Shown here: piece by piece, positions 1 through 8,281 of the stretch
Layout of the letters: each line of letters starts with the position of its first letter
How positions within the stretch are numbered: position 1 is the stretch's first letter
Assembly: GCA_030430075.1 (NCBI GenBank)
Contig: JAUIGN010000029.1
Span: forward strand, 34,790-98,789
From: a bacterium
Lineage (GTDB): Bacteria > Planctomycetota > Planctomycetia > Pirellulales > Pirellulaceae
Reading direction: 5' to 3'
DNA length: 64,000 bases
Translations under genes and position numbers: made by a program
The notes under the pieces: generated by a model
Database searches by the model: none
What the model was told of the DNA's origin: nothing
Seen by the model: the letters and a program-made list of their open reading frames with translations, nothing else

Positions 1-2584
1 CCACGACCTTGTGAAGCGGCTGAGGCGGACTGAGGATCGCCACATGCGGCTGGGGCGACACGGTCGGAACAAACCGCTCGTCCACAAGCACTTCCACATC
101 GGGCGGGTGGTCGACGGCCAGTAACGAGACGTGATCGAAGAAATGCGTCTCCCACAACTCGGCCGTAATCCGCAACAAGTAGCGACCGTCGCGCACGGCG
201 AGCCGCTCGCCGGGAATCTTGATCCAATCTTCCGTCTGCACAACGCCGGCCGTATGTTGCCCGTTGATCCGCAATCCCAGCGGCGATCGCCAGATGAAGT
301 CCTTGATGAACGAAAACCCCTGGCCGTCGAAGGCAAACACCCAGGGACAACTGCCCTTGAGCCGCTGCCTGGCGACGAGCGGCTCTCCGGAACGCAAGTC
401 AAACTCGGCTTGCACCGTTCCGTTCGGCCAGACAATTCGGGCGACATCCACCACCTTCTGATGCCCCAATCCCACCTGGCTGCGCGGCGAGCGAATCGTC
501 ATCGCCTGCACCAGGTTCCCGGCACGAACTTCAATTCTGCCTCCCACGCCGAATGGGTTGATGCGCTTGTCACCTGCCGCCGTGTTGGCAAGTGTCTGCA
601 GGCGGTGCCAGCCGTATCCAGCCCCGCTCCGATTGATCGCGATGCGGGCTCCCTCCTCGTTGACACCCACCAAGTCCAGCAAGCCGTCGTCGTTGACGTC
701 CGCAATCGAGCCGACGTGGAACGGAAGTTCGATGGCGAGCCTGCTCCAGTCGGCGTCGGCAGTCTGCAGCCACACGGCGGCCGTGGAGCGACAACCGGCA
801 ACCAGGTCGATCGCGCCGTTATTGTCAATATCGGGCGCGGCAAGTGACGCTTCTCCGGGTGAGACGTTTGGCGGCCAGTTGGGCGGACCCTCGGCGAGCA
901 ACCTGTTGGACCACGTGCCGTTCGCTGTTCGGCTCGCACAACGCAGCCGGCCCGATGCAGCAACCGCCACCACGTCCATCCGCCCGTCTCGATCCACGTC
1001 TCCTGTGCTGATCTGAACCTGTCTCTCTGACCAGAGTGTTGACGATGGGACATACCTCCCGCCCCGCTCATTCCGCCAGACGCGGACGTGGCCAGACCGA
1101 TTGAGGAGACACAGGTCGACGTCGCCATCGCCATCAAAATCGGCGAAGTCCAGATCGCACACGCCCGCCGCCGAAATGACGTCCGCGACAGGCGAAAAGG
1201 TCATACCGCCGTTATTCTGAACACAGACCAGCGGCGACTCGTGATCGCTCAGCAACAGATCGAGATCGCCGTCGGCCTCGACATCGACGGCCCACACGGA
1301 GCGCCAGGGTCGAGTGAATTCTTCGAGCTCGGATGCGACGACGGTGAACGCTCCATCCTCCCCTGCCAGATAGATCCGGCAACCTTCCGGACCGACGCCG
1401 ACCAGGTCTTGCACGAAGTCGAAATTCAAATCGGCTGCCACCAGGCAGGATTGGCCAAGATCGCTCGACGATCCGGGAAACGGCAGCGGCGTCGATGTAC
1501 CGGCATACAGCGTCTTCTCGGACAGTGAAACCAGGGTCGGCCGGCCCGACCCGCTCGGTTCGAGAATCTGCACCAGAACGGGTGTTGGCGCATCAGGCGA
1601 GTCTTCCGGCAACGCAGGGTGCCCCGGTAACCCAGAGCGATCCTGCAACACAGAGCTATCCTGCAACTCAAAGGTCAAGGTAAAATCGGCTTCTGCCGAC
1701 TCGACGCTCGGCAGCTCCAGCCGCAGGAACCTGCGCACCGGCGTACCGATGGCCGCGGCCGCTGAAACACCCAGCTCGGCTTGCCGGCGCTGGTATTCAG
1801 GATTCGGTTTGAGCACGTTCTCCATGAATGTCAGCGAGCGGGCGGCATCCTGGAATTCATTCGCTCGAGCGGCGCGGTCGGCAGCAACGTAGTACTTCCT
1901 CACCGCATCCGGCCAGGCAGCGGCAGGTTGGGCAAGCTGATCGAGGGCCGCGCGCAGCACGTCGCCCTGTTCCAACGTCGCCGCCAGCCGAGCTTGCTCG
2001 CACAACGCTCTCCAATTGCCCGGCAGGCGGCGCAGAATGTCGGCCAACAGCGACAACCGCTCGGCGTCCGCCTCCTTGCTGCGTAGCTGACCGAGCAGCG
2101 TCACCAACGAGTAAGTCGCGGACACGTTGTCCGGCCACTTCTCTTGGATCGTACGAAATTGCTTGATGGCAGCTTCGATCTCGCCCGAATGCTCCAACAC
2201 ATCGGCGCGAAGGACGGCCAGCTCCTGCGAGTCTCCGGCCAGCTCCATGGCCCGCTGCAATGTGCCCCGCGCCTGCTGCATGTCACGCAGCCGCAACTGG
2301 GCCACTGCCAGGTTGGCCCACAAAGCAGGCTCTTCCGGCGCCTGCTGCACCGCTTGCTGCAGGACACGCCCGGCGAGCTCACTCTCATCAACGTCCAGCG
2401 CCGCCAGGCTCTTGTAAAAGGCTGCCACGATTTCCGCGGAGGCGGCCCGGCGGGCCGGCACCTGAAGCGTCGGCCTGGTTACCGCCAGGCGCCAGGCGCC
2501 CACCAGGCATACCACCAGCACCGTCAACGAGAGGAGGATCCCGCTGACCCAGCGTTGACTCGAGTTGTAAGAAGGTGTCGCCAT
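1..2584 (-). CDS. TPR / FG-GAP / UnbV (CRTAC1-like) membrane-anchored protein, C-terminus cut off by window edge
   Basis: The frame is open from ATG at 2584 to the left edge (861 codons, no stop). Residues about 10-34 form a signal anchor. Residues 55-240 are Ala/Leu/Gln-rich and fit TPR helices. Five or more FG-GAP/VCBS Asp-rich loops follow, such as DFDGDGDVDL, DVEADGDLDL, DIDNNGAIDL and DVNDDGLLDL. About residues 670-730 match the UnbV/ASPIC domain (GVGGRIEVRAG, then VARIVWPNG). A further C-terminal region continues past the edge. CRTAC1-family proteins are secreted, calcium-binding propeller proteins of unknown biochemical role. The start codon shares one base with the stop of the preceding gene (TAATG), so it is the eighth gene of the redox operon. 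A short in-frame LQD-S/R-S duplication lies near 1625-1665. The fold family is fairly sure; the function is unknown. Confidence 0.85.
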   Translation of the reverse strand, partial: MATPSYNSSQRWVSGILLSLTVLVVCLVGAWRLAVTRPTLQVPARRAASAEIVAAFYKSLAALDVDESELAGRVLQQAVQQAPEEPALWANLAVAQLRLRDMQQARGTLQRAMELAGDSQELAVLRADVLEHSGEIEAAIKQFRTIQEKWPDNVSATYSLVTLLGQLRSKEADAERLSLLADILRRLPGNWRALCEQARLAATLEQGDVLRAALDQLAQPAAAWPDAVRKYYVAADRAARANEFQDAARSLTFMENVLKPNPEYQRRQAELGVSAAAAIGTPVRRFLRLELPSVESAEADFTLTFELQDSSVLQDRSGLPGHPALPEDSPDAPTPVLVQILEPSGSGRPTLVSLSEKTLYAGTSTPLPFPGSSSDLGQSCLVAADLNFDFVQDLVGVGPEGCRIYLAGEDGAFTVVASELEEFTRPWRSVWAVDVEADGDLDLLLSDHESPLVCVQNNGGMTFSPVADVISAAGVCDLDFADFDGDGDVDLCLLNRSGHVRVWRNERGGRYVPSSTLWSERQVQISTGDVDRDGRMDVVAVAASGRLRCASRTANGTWSNRLLAEGPPNWPPNVSPGEASLAAPDIDNNGAIDLVAGCRSTAAVWLQTADADWSRLAIELPFHVGSIADVNDDGLLDLVGVNEEGARIAINRSGAGYGWHRLQTLANTAAGDKRINPFGVGGRIEVRAGNLVQAMTIRSPRSQVGLGHQKVVDVARIVWPNGTVQAEFDLRSGEPLVARQRLKGSCPWVFAFDGQGFSFIKDFIWRSPLGLRINGQHTAGVVQTEDWIKIPGERLAVRDGRYLLRITAELWETHFFDHVSLLAVDHPPDVEVLVDERFVPTVSPQPHVAILSPPQPLHKVV

Positions 2585-3186
2585 TAGCTCTCTCGTGGCA
2601 TGGGCTGCACCTCTGCGTGAGGACGCACGTTGCGGCCTGGCTGCGTCCGCATCATCCGCCGCCGCCGGGCCACCGCGAAAACCCACATACCCCCCAACAA
2701 TACAAACGGAAACAGGTAGATAACGAGGTCTAACGGACCGTAACCAGGGGGCGTCGACTCGATTTCGCTAGTCAACTCGCCAACGGCACCATCGGATCCC
2801 GTCAATCGAAACCCGATCTGCCACATGTCACGCTGGTCAAAATAGGGCGAAACCTCGAATTGCATCTGGTTCTGCAGCGGCTGCCGCGTCGCTTGTTCGG
2901 TCGCCCGTTCGAGCCTGCCGCTGACCGGTTCGAACCACATCGCAACTCGAGGCGCCGCCGGCGGTGGACCGCCGCCGGGCGACTCGACGATGACAAAGAA
3001 CTGCGCTTCTCCGATGTCCGGGTCGGCCCAAACCGAAACAACATGGCCAGCAACCGGCTCGTCCATCAAGATCGGAAACGGGGGGCCTTCATGGGCCGCC
3101 AGGCTGGGCAGGTCCGCGCACAAAAGCGCGGCAACCACGACCAGTGGCCGCCTAACCGACAAGAATCTGCTCCGCCGCTGCTGCAT
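2584..3186 (-). CDS. Periplasmic protein with signal peptide and C-terminal membrane anchor, redox operon
   Basis: This is a 200-residue protein. A basic, hydrophobic signal peptide occupies residues 1-31 and probably ends at SLAAHEG. A beta-rich periplasmic region of about 120 residues follows, containing a Gly/Pro-rich loop (PGGGPPPAAP). A TM helix lies at about 158-178 (LVIYLFPFVLLGGMWVFAV), followed by a basic cytoplasmic tail. I do not recognise a named family. The mature N-terminus, reading HEGPPFPIL and rich in His and Pro, recalls small copper-handling or YtkA-like secreted proteins, but that is only a resemblance. A strong ribosome site GGGAGG lies five bases before ATG 3186, inside the end of the polyferredoxin gene, and its own stop overlaps the start of the TPR/FG-GAP gene. 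It is therefore firmly part of the operon. Confidence 0.8.
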   Translation of the reverse strand: MQQRRSRFLSVRRPLVVVAALLCADLPSLAAHEGPPFPILMDEPVAGHVVSVWADPDIGEAQFFVIVESPGGGPPPAAPRVAMWFEPVSGRLERATEQATRQPLQNQMQFEVSPYFDQRDMWQIGFRLTGSDGAVGELTSEIESTPPGYGPLDLVIYLFPFVLLGGMWVFAVARRRRMMRTQPGRNVRPHAEVQPMPRES

Positions 3187-3187
3187 T

Positions 3188-4702
3188 TCAGCCTCCCAAC
3201 ATCGTGCCGCGCATGTCCATTGGCTGCGTCATGATCCATACGGCAACACCGAACAGCAGGGCATGCAAGACGGCCCACGGAGTGAAGGCCGACCCGGTAC
3301 GTTCTGGCGCCAGCTCACCAGCCAACGACCAGCTTACAATCCAAGATCCGACCAGACCCAGCATCAGGAACCCGAGTTCGATGGGGAAGACAATCGCTTC
3401 GGGGAGTCCTCCAAAGTGCCACTGCGGGTCGCCCAGGATGGGAGAGCCAAAGGAGCGAAGCGCCGCGTTCTGGGCCACCGGCACGACGGTCAGGAAGCCC
3501 GTGAAAAAATGAAACCCATAGTGGGCCAGCCAGATTCCGAAGCCAAGCGGAACCAGCGAGCGGGCAAAGTGATTGATGATCTGCAGGACGGAAGCCGGTG
3601 CGCCGGCCAACCCACGGGTCACGGCGGCTGCGGCGCCAAGCAGGATGGTCGGCTCGAGGATCAGCGCCAGTGAAAACAGGCCCGCCAGAATCGGCCACTC
3701 GACGCGCAGCCCCGTGATCTCCGCCACCCACTGCTCGACGGCATAGACGGGACTGATCATGGCAAACGCATTCAACAACGCGCCGAACGTAAACACCGTC
3801 GCCAACGCCGTGAAGTCGAACCGGCGGCTGATTCGCCCGATGCCCGAGCGCGTGCCGCCCTGAGAAAGTTCATCTCCGGGAAGGCGGGTCAAGATCCCGA
3901 CATTGTCATGCGGGCAGGCGTAGACGCAGTCGAAGCAGAAGGTGCAGTCGAGATTGCCGACCTTGCGCGGTTGGAACAGGGCAAGCTCGCAACCCCGTTG
4001 CAGAACCGGCAGCCGAGCCGAGTCGGGGGTACCCTCAGACCCTGTCGCGAGAGGGCGCCTGCCGCGAATGCAATCCTTCGTATGACAGCCGACACAGATC
4101 CCGTGGTCTCGCACAGCCAATTCCAGCGGAGCCATCGTCGAACTCAGGAAGTTAAATTGCCCTACGGGGCAGACATACTTGCAGAATGACGCCCGGCGAA
4201 ACAAGCTGTCGACCACAACTGCCGCAGCGAAGTAGACGACGATCAACACGCCCGTCCACCAGGGGTCACCCCACAGGTCAAATAGCTCATAAGCGAACAG
4301 GACGAATACAAACAGGCCAATGGAAAGCCATTTGTTACGCAGGCCCCTGGGCCACTCCCAGCGTGGATTGATCCATCGGCGAGCCAGTTCGCGGGGCAGC
4401 ATGAACGGGCAGGCCATGCAGAACAGGTTGCCGCCCACCAGAATCGCCAACACGACGAGCCCTCGAAAATGGACCCACGTCAGGAGGGCCGCCAGATTCT
4501 TGGGCGCCAACTGCGGTCCCCAGAAGGCGTGTCCGATCATGACCAATGAAAGCAACAGTACCGGCACTTGCAGCGTGACGCGCGACCAACGCCAGCGCAG
4601 GAAGCGCCCCAGCAGCGGGACCCTCAGCACGTCAAAGGCGGCACTTCCCGTCTGCCCCGGGACGGACGTTTCCCGAGGAAGAGGTTCCACGGTCGTTGTC
4701 AC
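3188..4702 (-). CDS. Membrane-bound polyferredoxin (NapH/CcoG/NosR-C-like 4Fe-4S protein)
   Basis: This 504-residue integral membrane protein has about nine to ten hydrophobic helices. Between them lie cysteine clusters: CMACPF near residue 95; CKYVCPVG, CVGCHTKDC and an isolated GCELAL Cys at about 173-240; and CTFCFDCVYACP at about 255-266. The last set matches 4Fe-4S ligands of the NapH/FixG(CcoG)/NosR group, which pass electrons across or along the membrane from quinol or reductase to periplasmic redox proteins. Translation starts at GTG 4702, overlapping the TGA stop of the FixH-like gene (GTGA), so the two are translationally coupled. FixH/FixG-type partners are classically encoded together in cbb3 oxidase maturation, but no oxidase subunit is seen here. 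The cargo is more likely the di-haem cytochrome upstream. The family is clear; the exact role is inferred. Confidence 0.88.
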   Translation of the reverse strand: MTTTVEPLPRETSVPGQTGSAAFDVLRVPLLGRFLRWRWSRVTLQVPVLLLSLVMIGHAFWGPQLAPKNLAALLTWVHFRGLVVLAILVGGNLFCMACPFMLPRELARRWINPRWEWPRGLRNKWLSIGLFVFVLFAYELFDLWGDPWWTGVLIVVYFAAAVVVDSLFRRASFCKYVCPVGQFNFLSSTMAPLELAVRDHGICVGCHTKDCIRGRRPLATGSEGTPDSARLPVLQRGCELALFQPRKVGNLDCTFCFDCVYACPHDNVGILTRLPGDELSQGGTRSGIGRISRRFDFTALATVFTFGALLNAFAMISPVYAVEQWVAEITGLRVEWPILAGLFSLALILEPTILLGAAAAVTRGLAGAPASVLQIINHFARSLVPLGFGIWLAHYGFHFFTGFLTVVPVAQNAALRSFGSPILGDPQWHFGGLPEAIVFPIELGFLMLGLVGSWIVSWSLAGELAPERTGSAFTPWAVLHALLFGVAVWIMTQPMDMRGTMLGG

Positions 4703-5103
4703 TCAGCTTGTACTCCCGGCACATCGATTTTCCGTTCGACAATCTGCCCGTCGGATGTCTTGGCCGTCACCAGAATGAACCAGTCGCCTCCCATGGTGAA
4801 TTCAAGCTTCCCGGCATAACGGCCTGGTTCCCCTTCGTGCAATTCGGCGAAGGACGGTTTCATGCCGGCGTGATTCATATTGCCTTCCAGGCTCACTACG
4901 GCATCCGCCAGCGGGGAACCGTTCGCATCCTTCAGCGTCAACGTGACGTCGGCGTCGCCGACGACCGGGGGAGAGGGTGCGACGGTCAGGTCCACCTGTA
5001 CGCCGGGTGCGGTCGACGTCGGCGGGCTACAACCCGCAGTGGCCACCGCGGCACAGACAATCAACCAGGAAACACAGGTGGCAAGATGAGACACACAACG
5101 CAA
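4699..5103 (-). CDS. FixH/YtkA-like lipoprotein
   Basis: About 134 residues. I place the start at TTG 5103 because AAGGA lies eight bases upstream; GTG 5094 is the alternative. The N-terminus is a signal peptide with a lipobox (VATAGC at about residue 28), so the mature protein should be a lipid-anchored periplasmic domain. The rest is a single Ig-like beta domain typical of FixH/YtkA: DVTLTLKDANGSPLADAVV, then MNHAGMKP, then GRYAGKLEFTMGGDW. The two Met and one His of the MNHAGM loop could bind Cu(I); this is inferred from the motif and not demonstrated. FixH-type proteins help assemble or supply metal to membrane redox enzymes. The stop overlaps the start of the polyferredoxin gene. A long terminator-like hairpin lies directly upstream and could control this gene and everything downstream. 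Confidence 0.8.
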   Translation of the reverse strand: MRCVSHLATCVSWLIVCAAVATAGCSPPTSTAPGVQVDLTVAPSPPVVGDADVTLTLKDANGSPLADAVVSLEGNMNHAGMKPSFAELHEGEPGRYAGKLEFTMGGDWFILVTAKTSDGQIVERKIDVPGVQAE

Positions 5104-5121
5104 CGGGACGTTCCTTCCCAG

Positions 5122-5200
5122 AAAAAAGCCACGAGATGGATCCCCGCCTGACGCGCGAGAAGTCCCGGGGGGAGCGGTAAGCGGCAGAACATCTCGTGGC
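5122..5200 (-). terminator. Intra-operon hairpin with U-tract, terminator or attenuator before the FixH-like gene
   Basis: On the minus strand a perfect 11-bp inverted repeat (GCCACGAGATG at 5200-5190, CATCTCGTGGC at 5138-5128) closes a 51-nt GC-rich loop. Six T residues follow immediately (5127-5122). The ribosome site GGAAGGA of the FixH-like gene begins only a few bases after the T run. The form fits an intrinsic terminator or attenuator whose read-through controls the downstream four genes. The large loop is long for a plain terminator and could hold a ligand- or protein-responsive fold. No known riboswitch class was recognised. Confidence 0.6.
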
Positions 5201-5236
5201 GGTAACAACGCGACGACAACGCAACAAACAATGTGG

Positions 5237-5446
5237 CTATTGCGAATTCGCGGCCGCGGGCTTTTCTTTCCACAGCAGCCAGAGACCGCCGATCGACGAC
5301 AACCCGCACAAGGCCAACACAAAACGGGACCCTTCCATCCGCGGAGACGGCTGGCCGCCGGCCCAGATCCACCCGGCAACCGAAAGCACCACGAGTGCCG
5401 CCACGAAAACCGAAATAATCGAGCGAATCAAATTCATCAAATTCAT
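5237..5446 (-). CDS. Small two-TM membrane protein
   Basis: A 69-residue protein starting at ATG 5446, with AGGTG five bases before it. It has two hydrophobic helices, about residues 6-27 (IRSIISVFVAALVVLSVAGW) and 39-58 (FVLALCGLSSIGGLWLLW), and a short basic/Ala-rich tail. The connecting loop is GGQPSPRMEGSR. No family is recognised. An 18-residue upstream extension to a further start is possible but lacks a ribosome site. The gene lies between the His-rich membrane protein (87 bases upstream) and the attenuator-like hairpin. It could be an accessory subunit of the redox complex. Confidence 0.6.
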   Translation of the reverse strand: MNLMNLIRSIISVFVAALVVLSVAGWIWAGGQPSPRMEGSRFVLALCGLSSIGGLWLLWKEKPAAANSQ

Positions 5447-5533
5447 GTTGCACCTACACGCAATGTCGAAGCGGGATCTTCCTTTGCACGGTTGCCGCAC
5501 CGCGTGAACGGCCGGACGGCGGCTGAGGCAACG

Positions 5534-6121
5534 TCATTGGTGAGCCGCACGCGTTCCCCAAGCGCACGAGCAACCCTGGTGCGCTTCCTCGCCCGGCGCC
5601 GGAAACATGTGATAGAACATTGCGATGACCATCGGGATGAACACAACCGTGTTGTAAAACAGGTGGAGTTCGACGCGGGGAATGACCAACTGCGCGATGC
5701 TCACCGGCACGGGCGACCCGAACAGGTTGTGATGGAAGATCGCTTGCCCTTGGAGCAGGGCGTGCTCGATGTGGTGCCAGAACTGGATCCAGAATGCCAG
5801 CATCCACCAGCGATACGACTGGCCTACGAATCCGGTACGGAGGATCCAGAACGCGATCAGCATGACGATCGCGTAGCCATAGTGCAGTGCTTCGGAGGCC
5901 ACCAGCCAGGGAAGCCACAAGCCGAGGATGCCGCGTGATTCAGGCACGGGCCATCCAAGCAGGTAGATCTGTGTGGCCTGTGCCAGATGTTCGGCCCAGT
6001 GTGCCAGGACAATGGCGGTGTAAGTCCACAGGGCCTGCTTGTGCCACGGCCCATTGAGCTTCTCCATCAAGGTGAGCGGGCGCGGCTTTGAATCGATCGA
6101 ACAAGTCGCCGTGGATGACAT
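5534..6121 (-). CDS. Histidine-rich integral membrane protein of unknown family
   Basis: 195 residues, ATG 6121 with GGAG eight bases upstream. About five TM helices are visible. Histidines are concentrated inside or at the ends of the helices: AHWAEH (about 40-45), ALHYGY (about 79), FWHHIEHALLQ (about 113-123), FHHNLF, ELHLFYN and FYHMF. This pattern suggests metal or haem coordination within the bilayer, as in membrane di-iron enzymes or b-type cytochromes. However, the spacing does not match the three His boxes of fatty acid desaturases, and I do not recognise the family. It sits directly after the di-haem cytochrome gene (81 bases). It is a plausible membrane electron carrier or quinol-interacting subunit of the operon; that is inference. 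Confidence 0.75.
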   Translation of the reverse strand: MSSTATCSIDSKPRPLTLMEKLNGPWHKQALWTYTAIVLAHWAEHLAQATQIYLLGWPVPESRGILGLWLPWLVASEALHYGYAIVMLIAFWILRTGFVGQSYRWWMLAFWIQFWHHIEHALLQGQAIFHHNLFGSPVPVSIAQLVIPRVELHLFYNTVVFIPMVIAMFYHMFPAPGEEAHQGCSCAWGTRAAHQ

Positions 6122-6202
6122 ATCTCATACTCCAGAGTGATGCGCGATATTGATTGTCTGCCGGCCGTCCCAGCCACAGCAGAGACACAGCCGAATCCCG
6201 CG

Positions 6203-7798
6203 TTACAAGCACAGCAGGAAAGCGACCAGGTCGTCCTTCTCATCACGGGTCAAGTCCAACATCAGCACGAGGTTGAAAAACTCGACCGTATCGTGCAGTG
6301 TCGGACAGCGGCCGTCGTGCAGGTAGGGAGGCGAGTCCTTGATGCCACGAAGCGGGAACGTCTTGATCGGACCTTCCGGGCGACCGACATAGAACCGCTC
6401 GACCAACAAGTCATGCATATAATCGTCGACGAACTGCGGACCGTAATGGCATGTGGCACATTGTGCTTTGCCGTGGAACAGCGCCTCGCCGCGCAGCTCC
6501 TGCTCGGTGGCCAGGTGCGGGTCGAGTTTCATCAGGGGTGTCAGCTTCGGTGCGGGCGGATTGTCGATAATGGCGTTGAAGTCACCCATTCGGTTGCTCA
6601 CCTCGCGCTTCACGGCCCGCGGCCCGATTGCTTGCTGCATCCCCGGATCGCCATCGAAGTACTCTTCGACTTCGGCAAAATGGTCCATGCTGCGAATCGA
6701 TCGCTTGGAAGAAAGCTGCATTAGGTTGAAGTTGCCGCGGAGCGTCGGTGTGTCGACGCGGAGGCGACCCATGTTGGGGCGCGAATCCGGTCCGAGCTCA
6801 AAGGCACCGTTGGTATGCCCGTTCACATGGCAGTCGAGGCAGGCCACGCCCTGGGAAGGCTCTGCGGTCACGCGATGGTCGGTGTGGTTGAACCAGGTCG
6901 TGGGCGACGGGCGGAGCAACTCTTTGAGGCCCTCCATCTGTTCCGGTGAGAGCAGGCCGTCAAAGATGTCGTAATAGTTGTCGAGCGTGACTTCTCGACC
7001 GTTGGTCACGTCGCCTAATTCCCGATGGGTCGTCAAGAAGAGTGGGGGTGGAAACTCAGGGAGATACGCGTCCGGAAAGTCCATGTCGACATCAATCCGC
7101 CCGTGCTCTGGATGGACCTTGACCCACGCGTCAGGAAATACCATGTGGGCCGTCGACTGGAGAGGATGCGCCAGCGGCTTGTAGGGAAACAGATCGCGCT
7201 GGCGGATCTCTTCCGGGCGAAGCTCCGCCAAGGCCTCATACGACGTGACGCCGGCTGGTAGACGGGCCACCGGACCCTGCATGATCGGCTTGCCGCCAGA
7301 CATGTACTGCCCCGGAATCTCGCGTCCTGAAAACTCGAACCGGCCGGCCATGTATTGCCGGACGTCGTTCATCAACGCGGGCTTCTGCTTGCGGTGAAAC
7401 GAAAGCCATTGCTCGAAGCGCATCGGCATCAGCGGCGAGCTGAACGACGACTGTCCGCGGCCGTAGTAGCGCCACAGGTCGAACGGGGTCCGCATGCCCT
7501 TCCGCATTGCCGGGTAGAGTATCAGCTCATCCGTCATCGGCTGGGTTTCTGCCGTCTCCCGGCGGGGGACCGCCCCGGCGGGGCTTTCCGAACTCGCCGC
7601 ATCCGGCAATGCCTGGGGCGCCGCTCCGGCCCGCACCGCCTCGCCTGCCCCATCCGACTCGCGCGCATTCACCGTGGCCGCGAAACCGGGCACTCGGCTT
7701 CGCTCAGTACCGCGATATTTTTCATAGGTCGTCGTGACGCCGACAACCAGAATAATCACGCCGACTCCGATGAGGAGCCGGTCCAGGTGGCGTTTCAT
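6203..7798 (-). CDS. Di-haem c-type cytochrome, MauG / cytochrome c peroxidase-like (often labelled cytochrome B6 in planctomycetes)
   Basis: 531 residues. An uncleaved N-terminal anchor lies at about 7-25, followed by a low-complexity linker. Two CXXCH haem c sites are present, CLDCH near residue 320 and CATCH near residue 446. The C-terminal segment FPLRGIKDSPPYLHDGR is the classical MauG/CCP signature around the second haem, and LHDTVEFFN follows it. CCP/MauG proteins reduce peroxide or oxidise a protein partner in the periplasm. The long N-terminal half with repeated Pro/Phe/Asp-rich segments is not part of a minimal CCP. ATG 7798 lies 12 bases after the DoxX-like gene. As the only multi-haem protein in the operon it is the likely terminal electron acceptor or donor. 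Confidence 0.85.
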   Translation of the reverse strand: MKRHLDRLLIGVGVIILVVGVTTTYEKYRGTERSRVPGFAATVNARESDGAGEAVRAGAAPQALPDAASSESPAGAVPRRETAETQPMTDELILYPAMRKGMRTPFDLWRYYGRGQSSFSSPLMPMRFEQWLSFHRKQKPALMNDVRQYMAGRFEFSGREIPGQYMSGGKPIMQGPVARLPAGVTSYEALAELRPEEIRQRDLFPYKPLAHPLQSTAHMVFPDAWVKVHPEHGRIDVDMDFPDAYLPEFPPPLFLTTHRELGDVTNGREVTLDNYYDIFDGLLSPEQMEGLKELLRPSPTTWFNHTDHRVTAEPSQGVACLDCHVNGHTNGAFELGPDSRPNMGRLRVDTPTLRGNFNLMQLSSKRSIRSMDHFAEVEEYFDGDPGMQQAIGPRAVKREVSNRMGDFNAIIDNPPAPKLTPLMKLDPHLATEQELRGEALFHGKAQCATCHYGPQFVDDYMHDLLVERFYVGRPEGPIKTFPLRGIKDSPPYLHDGRCPTLHDTVEFFNLVLMLDLTRDEKDDLVAFLLCL

Positions 7799-7810
7799 GG
7801 CTGAGCTTTC

Positions 7811-8281
7811 TCATTCGGCCGAAGCGGCGCGCCGCTCCAACCAGGATGCTTTGACAATGGGCAGCAGCACCGTCCATCCTGCAGCAACCGATACCAGATT
7901 CTTGAGGATGTACTGGCCTTCGATCGTGGGCGCGAAAGGCGCAATCTTGAACGTCAATTCGGGAAATATGAACAGCGGCAGGAAGGTGCTCGCCTGGTGA
8001 AACAAGAACACAAAAAACACGTATCGCAGGCCGCAATTGAAAAGGAAACTCAGGCCGATCGTGCATTCCAAAATAGCCAGCACCCATAGCGCCGTGCTGG
8101 CATCCAGCATCTGATGGGTGAGCCGCATGATCGTCTGTCCGGCCAACAGTTCCGCCGGGCTGAGGTCCGGATAGAATTTCAGCAGGCCGAAATAGAAGTA
8201 CACGAAACCGGCAGAGAGCCGCAGAAATGTGGGGGCCGGAAGGTTGTTCGTGGGCGCGGCGGGCGTCGTCGCTGTGGCCAT
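7811..8281 (-). CDS. DoxX-like four-helix membrane protein, first gene of the redox operon
   Basis: 156 residues from ATG 8281, chosen because AGGA precedes it by about seven bases; an in-frame extension to 8389 has no such site. Four TM helices are visible: FLRLSAGFVYFYFGLLKF, LWVLAILECTIGLSFLF, YVFFVFLFHQASTFLPL and LKNLVSVAAGWTVLLPI. The start of helix 1 and the GLLKFYPDLSPAE turn resemble DoxX/DoxD-type proteins, which occur as membrane subunits of quinone oxidoreductases and thiosulfate or sulfur redox systems. It heads an operon whose seven other genes follow on the same strand with small gaps or overlaps. The DoxX assignment rests on topology and short motifs. Confidence 0.72.
   Translation of the reverse strand: MATATTPAAPTNNLPAPTFLRLSAGFVYFYFGLLKFYPDLSPAELLAGQTIMRLTHQMLDASTALWVLAILECTIGLSFLFNCGLRYVFFVFLFHQASTFLPLFIFPELTFKIAPFAPTIEGQYILKNLVSVAAGWTVLLPIVKASWLERRAASAE

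Noticed and set aside
131..1016. Plus-strand open frames of 152-238 residues at the left edge
   Set aside because: They are antisense shadows of the TPR/FG-GAP/UnbV gene, which has an uninterrupted frame with clear domains on the minus strand.
5104..5379. N-terminal extension of the FixH-like protein to 5379
   Set aside because: It would read through the hairpin and into the two-TM gene. It lacks a ribosome site and hides a clean lipoprotein signal starting at TTG 5103 or GTG 5094.
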